From Norana najaformis (taxonomy: Eukaryota; Annelida; Clitellata; Crassiclitellata; Hormogastridae): a stretch of DNA of 64,000 bases. The notes under the pieces are model-generated. The model was given only the letters and a program-made list of their open reading frames with translations, searched no databases and had not been told where the DNA came from. The stretch spans positions 26,788,505-26,852,504 of the forward strand of contig OZ029917.1 of NCBI GenBank assembly GCA_964023275.1. Reading direction: 5' to 3'. The translations under genes were made by a program, and so were the position numbers. Shown here piece after piece: positions 60,660 to 64,000 of this stretch (position 1 is the first letter of the stretch; the number at the start of each line of letters is the position of its first letter).

Positions 60660-60838
60660 CCCGTAGCTGCCACGCTCTCTCCGTCTGACTTTTTGGATGT
60701 TCATCTGGAACCGGACCCTTTTGCATATCGATTTTGTTTTCACTGAGCGCCTGTGAATAAGCTGGTCCCCGCGGCGCGGCTTTCGTTGGGCGCTGTAGAA
60801 ATCTCGGAATTACGATTAAGATTACGATCTCACCGCGC
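60660..60838 (+). mobile_element. LINE family L 3' end only
   Basis: Has the CGATTTTGTTTTCACTGAGC, GAATAAGCTGGTCCCCG and GCTGTAGAAATCTCGGAAT order, ending ATTACGATTAAGATTACGAT. No coding part remains. Confidence 0.7.
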
Positions 60839-61239
60839 TCCGACTGCCATTATAAAAGCTCTTGGTGACTTTAATTATCTTTGCTGGAATTCCATAGTTA
60901 TTCATCATCTTGCACAGCCCCTCTGTATGAATGGGTTTTAAATATCGATGAAGTTAATCAGTATACAGGAGCCTCCCACATTTGAGTCTTCTCAATTATA
61001 ATATAACCTAAGTGTAAAAATTTGTTCGCAGCAGATTACCCTGGTCTAAATCCCGCTTGTTCGTGTCTCAATCTTTTGTCTACATCAATCCTAATACGAT
61101 TTGGCATTGAATTGAACCAGCCTTTTGTTTCAAGTGGCGCTAGCTAAATGCCCTTGCCGATCCGTGGTATATGATTTTTGGAGAGAGAGCCGACAGTGCG
61201 GTCTCCTCGTACACGGTCACTCAGTTCGGATACGGAAGG

Positions 61240-61465
61240 CAGGCATAAAGAGGCAGGTAGAGGTCACTCCGTATGAGTTTGCCTAGTCCTAGTACGGGTA
61301 GAGGCAGGTAGAGGTCACTCGTATGAGTTTGCCTAGTACGGGTGAAGGCAGCTAGAGGTTGCTTCGGACGAGTTCGCCAGGTAGAGGTCGCTTCGGACGA
61401 GTTCGCCAGGTAGAGGTCGCTTCGGACGAGTTCGCCAGGTAGAGGGCGTTTCGGACAGGTTCAAC
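61240..61465. repeat. Tandem repeat, 29-bp core
   Basis: AGGTAGAGGTCGCTTCGGAC followed by GAGTTCGCC repeats exactly in the 61378-61440 part. Diverged units upstream read GGCAGGTAGAGGTCACTC and GTATGAGTTTGCCTAG. Confidence 0.9.
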
Positions 61466-61569
61466 CGGTCCGCCTAGCAGCTGCTATCGGCCGCACGCGG
61501 CGACTGGAGGTGAGAGAGTGCTCAGTGTTCAGTATAAAAGAGGTAGCGAGGTTGAGAGCGTGCAGAAGT

Positions 61570-61632
61570 GAGAGAGAAGTGACGCGGCAGCGAGGCAGAA
61601 GCGACGCGGCAGCGAGGCAGAGGCGGCAGCGC
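61570..61632. repeat. GCGGCAGCGAGGCAGA short tandem repeat
   Basis: GACGCGGCAGCGAGGCAGA occurs twice in succession, followed by a partial third unit, in a high-GC leader upstream of 62185. Confidence 0.85.
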
Positions 61633-62184
61633 GCTTTCGTTCCGGAGTTCCCAGGTGGTATGGAGGATAGTCGACAGTTCGAATCTCACGGAGTTCGATC
61701 GCTTTCTTATAGGTATAAGCGTTGAATTCTGTAGGGCGAGGTTGAGGTGATTTCCTGCTGCGTCGTGTGGATTTAAAGCGACTCGTTGGAATTACAGTAT
61801 ATTTTGAATCAAGTCGGATCTAAAACTCTGGAGTCCGGGGTTCGATTCGCGCCTGGTTGGAGCGTTGGATCTATTGCGCCGAAGGTTTCTCGCTGGAGTT
61901 TCAAGACTCAGAGCTTGGGTCTTGGAATCGTTGGAGTCGGTTCGAGGTATCGACCTTCCGCGCTCAGTCAAGTCAGACAGGGGACATCTCTACTGTGTGG
62001 TGACGCATCGAGCAGGGAGTTTATATGATTTTCCATTTACTTGAGAATTTAATCAAATGCTCCGAGTAGATAAATAAGAATCAACTTAAGGTTAAAGAAG
62101 GATCTTAAAGAAAATTTTATTTCTTTGATTGCAAATAAAGTCGATTATTAATTTCGGAAATCAAGTCTGTGATTGTTGTGAAGA

Positions 62185-62895
62185 ATGGCCGAGGCACCCG
62201 CCCGTGACGCAGCCTCTGAGAAGGTGGAAGACGTAGCTAGGGTGTTTTCACCAGCGTCCATTTCTGATGCTAAAACTGAATTTATGAAGCGCCTTACTAA
62301 TTGGCAAGAACAAATATTAGAAGCACTTACACAGCGCCAAGAAGAAACATTTATACAGCGCCAAACCGAGTTTCAGGAGTTTCGGGAGGAAATAACGGAA
62401 AGTATTGAGCGCCAGGAAGAAGCATTTATACAGCGTCAGTCAATGATGAGTGAAAGATTATCGGAGGAAATCTTGAGAAAAATACAAGATTTTATGTTGA
62501 GCCAACCTTCTCAAGAAACTTGTATAAGAGAGAAAACTAAGATTGTTGTAGGGGAAAAGGACTCTTGTCCATCAGAAGATGTGATAACCTTTCGCCCGAA
62601 GGTCACGGACACCACTCTAAGTTCGGGAATCGAACCGCCACCTGGTAAGGCAACTGAAGGTATTGCCCCACAGGAATTACCAACCCTGAGGCGTAGTGCA
62701 CGATTACAGAGTAAGGTTCCAACCTATTATGGAGAGAGAGGTCATCGGGTACAATTTGCCACCTCTCACGATCAGGGTTCGAATCTATGTAGGAGCAGTT
62801 ACGGAATTGAGTCGCGACAACTCTACCCCTTACAACAACACGCTACAGCCCATAATGGTGATGGAGCGGGCGTAACAGCATCACTGTGGCCATGA
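62185..62895 (+). pseudogene. LTR-element-like ORF (gag start, possibly joined to the end of pol)
   Basis: The ATG frame of 236 codons follows about 1 kb of GC-rich, repeat-bearing leader, as a gag would. Residues 30-110 form a Gln/Glu/Arg coiled coil with internal repeats (QRQEETFIQRQTEFQEF, ERQEEAFIQRQSMM). Residues 165-180 carry LRRSARLQSK, reminiscent of the RRS-R tail near the C-terminus of retroelement polyproteins. This suggests that an internal deletion fused gag to the end of pol. The last codons run into the adjacent antisense LINE. No RT or integrase is present. Identity is tentative. Confidence 0.4.
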
Positions 62896-64000
62896 TCTTT
62901 CCAGGAATAGACAGCAGAGTAATGCCTTTCCAATTTGGATATTCTCTCAATTCTCGCCTTTTAGGGGTCTAAATGATGACGCCATCTCTCCAAGTCATCG
63001 GTACTCTGCTCGTAGCCCATATGTTGTTGCACAACTTTGTCAGCTGTAGGCCTATCGTCTCACCTCGGTATTTAATCATTTTGGCTTTTATTCCGTCATT
63101 TCCTGCAGCCTTTCCATTTTTCAGACTCTTGATTGCCTTTCGTATCTTTTCTTCGTTAACGTCTTCTATATTATCTGTTTCCAGCTCCTCAACATACTCT
63201 TCCCAGTCCGAGCCTCTTAAGTTGTATTGGTTCCATACAGTTTAGAATACTCTCAAAATGTTCTCTTCAGCTTCTGATCTGTTCCTCGTGCGTTCTTGTC
63301 ATCAGTCCATCGATTTTTCTATCAGCAGGTCTGTGCTTCCTGAATGTTCCTTCACTATACGAAACAAAGTCTTGGAATTTCCTATTCTTCCTGCTTCTTA
63401 CGCTTCATCAGTTATTCTCTCTAAGACGTACTTATTTTTGCTACATCTGCGTCCCTGTACACTCTGACATCTTTGAAAGATGATATCTACCTCCCAGATA
63501 TATAAGCTTATGTAGACTATTTGGGTGCTCGTTTCTCCGTCAGGTGAACTGTGAACTTGTTTATTTTTTATGTAAGAAAAAACTCCTTCCAATCTTTAAT
63601 TTGTAACTGCTGCAGAGACTCAGTAATCTTTCTCCATTATCATATCTTTCACCCTCCGCCATCCCTCCCATAGCCTCTTCCCAACCGGCCGTATCCGATC
63701 CAATCTGTATATTAAAATCTCCCAATATGATCTTTATATTGTGGCTGGGATCTCATCCATTAAGCTTTTAAAGCTGTTCATAAAATCAATCCTTTTCTTC
63801 GTCATCTGTTGTGTTTGTCAGAGCATATACCTGAACTATGGTTGTGTTAGAGAACCCGCAGTCTTGCTATTACTATTCTGTCGCCTGTTGGTCCCCAGCT
63901 TAATAGGCCTAATGTTTTGGCGCCCTGTTTACTCAGAAGAACCCCCACGCCTTTTATATCTTTGTCCTCCGGAATATAGTATTGCTGTGCCGTCCGACTC
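62890..64000 (-). mobile_element. LINE with endonuclease and start of RT, antisense, runs off the window
   Basis: The minus strand from 64000 downward has endonuclease-type text (YYIPEDKDIKGVGVLLSKQG, GLLSWGPTGDR). Then, in pieces, it gives EEYVEELETDNIEDVNEEK, IRKAIKSLKNGKAAGNDGIK and RRELREYPNWKGITLLS, the linker and N-terminal RT of an RTE/jockey-type LINE. Frameshifts and stops are present. It is cut at about 62890, where the LTR-like frame ends. Confidence 0.75.

Noticed and set aside
61838..61860. GGTTCGATTC resembling a tRNA B box
   Set aside because: No A box or cloverleaf at the right distance; probably chance in a GC-rich leader.

Overview
This is a gene-poor, repeat-rich window from an invertebrate animal nuclear genome. 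Four conserved metazoan genes are recognisable. They have long introns with GT/AG junctions, which I located exon by exon from reading-phase continuity. Most of the rest is decayed LINEs, SINE-like repeats, LTR-element pieces, a pogo/Tigger-like DNA transposon and minisatellites. I cannot name the phylum. There is no sign of bacterial, plasmid or CRISPR sequence.

Layout: (1) 732-6205, plus strand: C-terminal half of the tRNA/mRNA pseudouridine synthase PUS7, with its 5' part before the window. (2) 6206-9525: LINE 3' ends and dispersed repeats. (3) 9526-25514, plus strand: a complete-looking ATG4 autophagy cysteine protease of 12 exons and 425 codons, ending in a LIR-like motif. Its introns hold LINE, SINE and microsatellite sequence. 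(4) 25515-40425: intergenic mobile-element belt. It includes a TA-flanked 4.5 kb interval (29501-33994) with similar inverted ends, a wrecked pogo/Tigger-like transposase and a second, nearly intact gene of a widespread uncharacterised invertebrate family. Directly after it come an LTR-retrotransposon leader (tRNA-Leu-type primer site), a 47-bp minisatellite, a frameshifted gag-like gene and a GC-rich tandem array. (5) 40426-49580, plus strand: NCBP2 (CBP20), three exons, 162 residues, with all the cap-binding residues kept at the human positions. Its 7 kb first intron is full of LINE debris. (6) 51100-52095: a fragment that looks like a family-B DNA polymerase. (7) 52919-54297, minus strand: the main exon of an inward-rectifier K+ channel. 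(8) 56900-64000: CR1-like, L2-like and RTE-like LINE pieces, tandem repeats and a second LTR-type reading frame abutting a LINE.

The four host genes do not form an operon or pathway. They cover RNA modification, autophagy, mRNA cap binding and potassium conductance. The strongest candidate for something undescribed is the 29501-33994 interval, where pogo-like ends enclose both a dead pogo transposase and a second conserved protein whose acidic residues could fit an RNase-H-like nuclease fold. That last point is inference.
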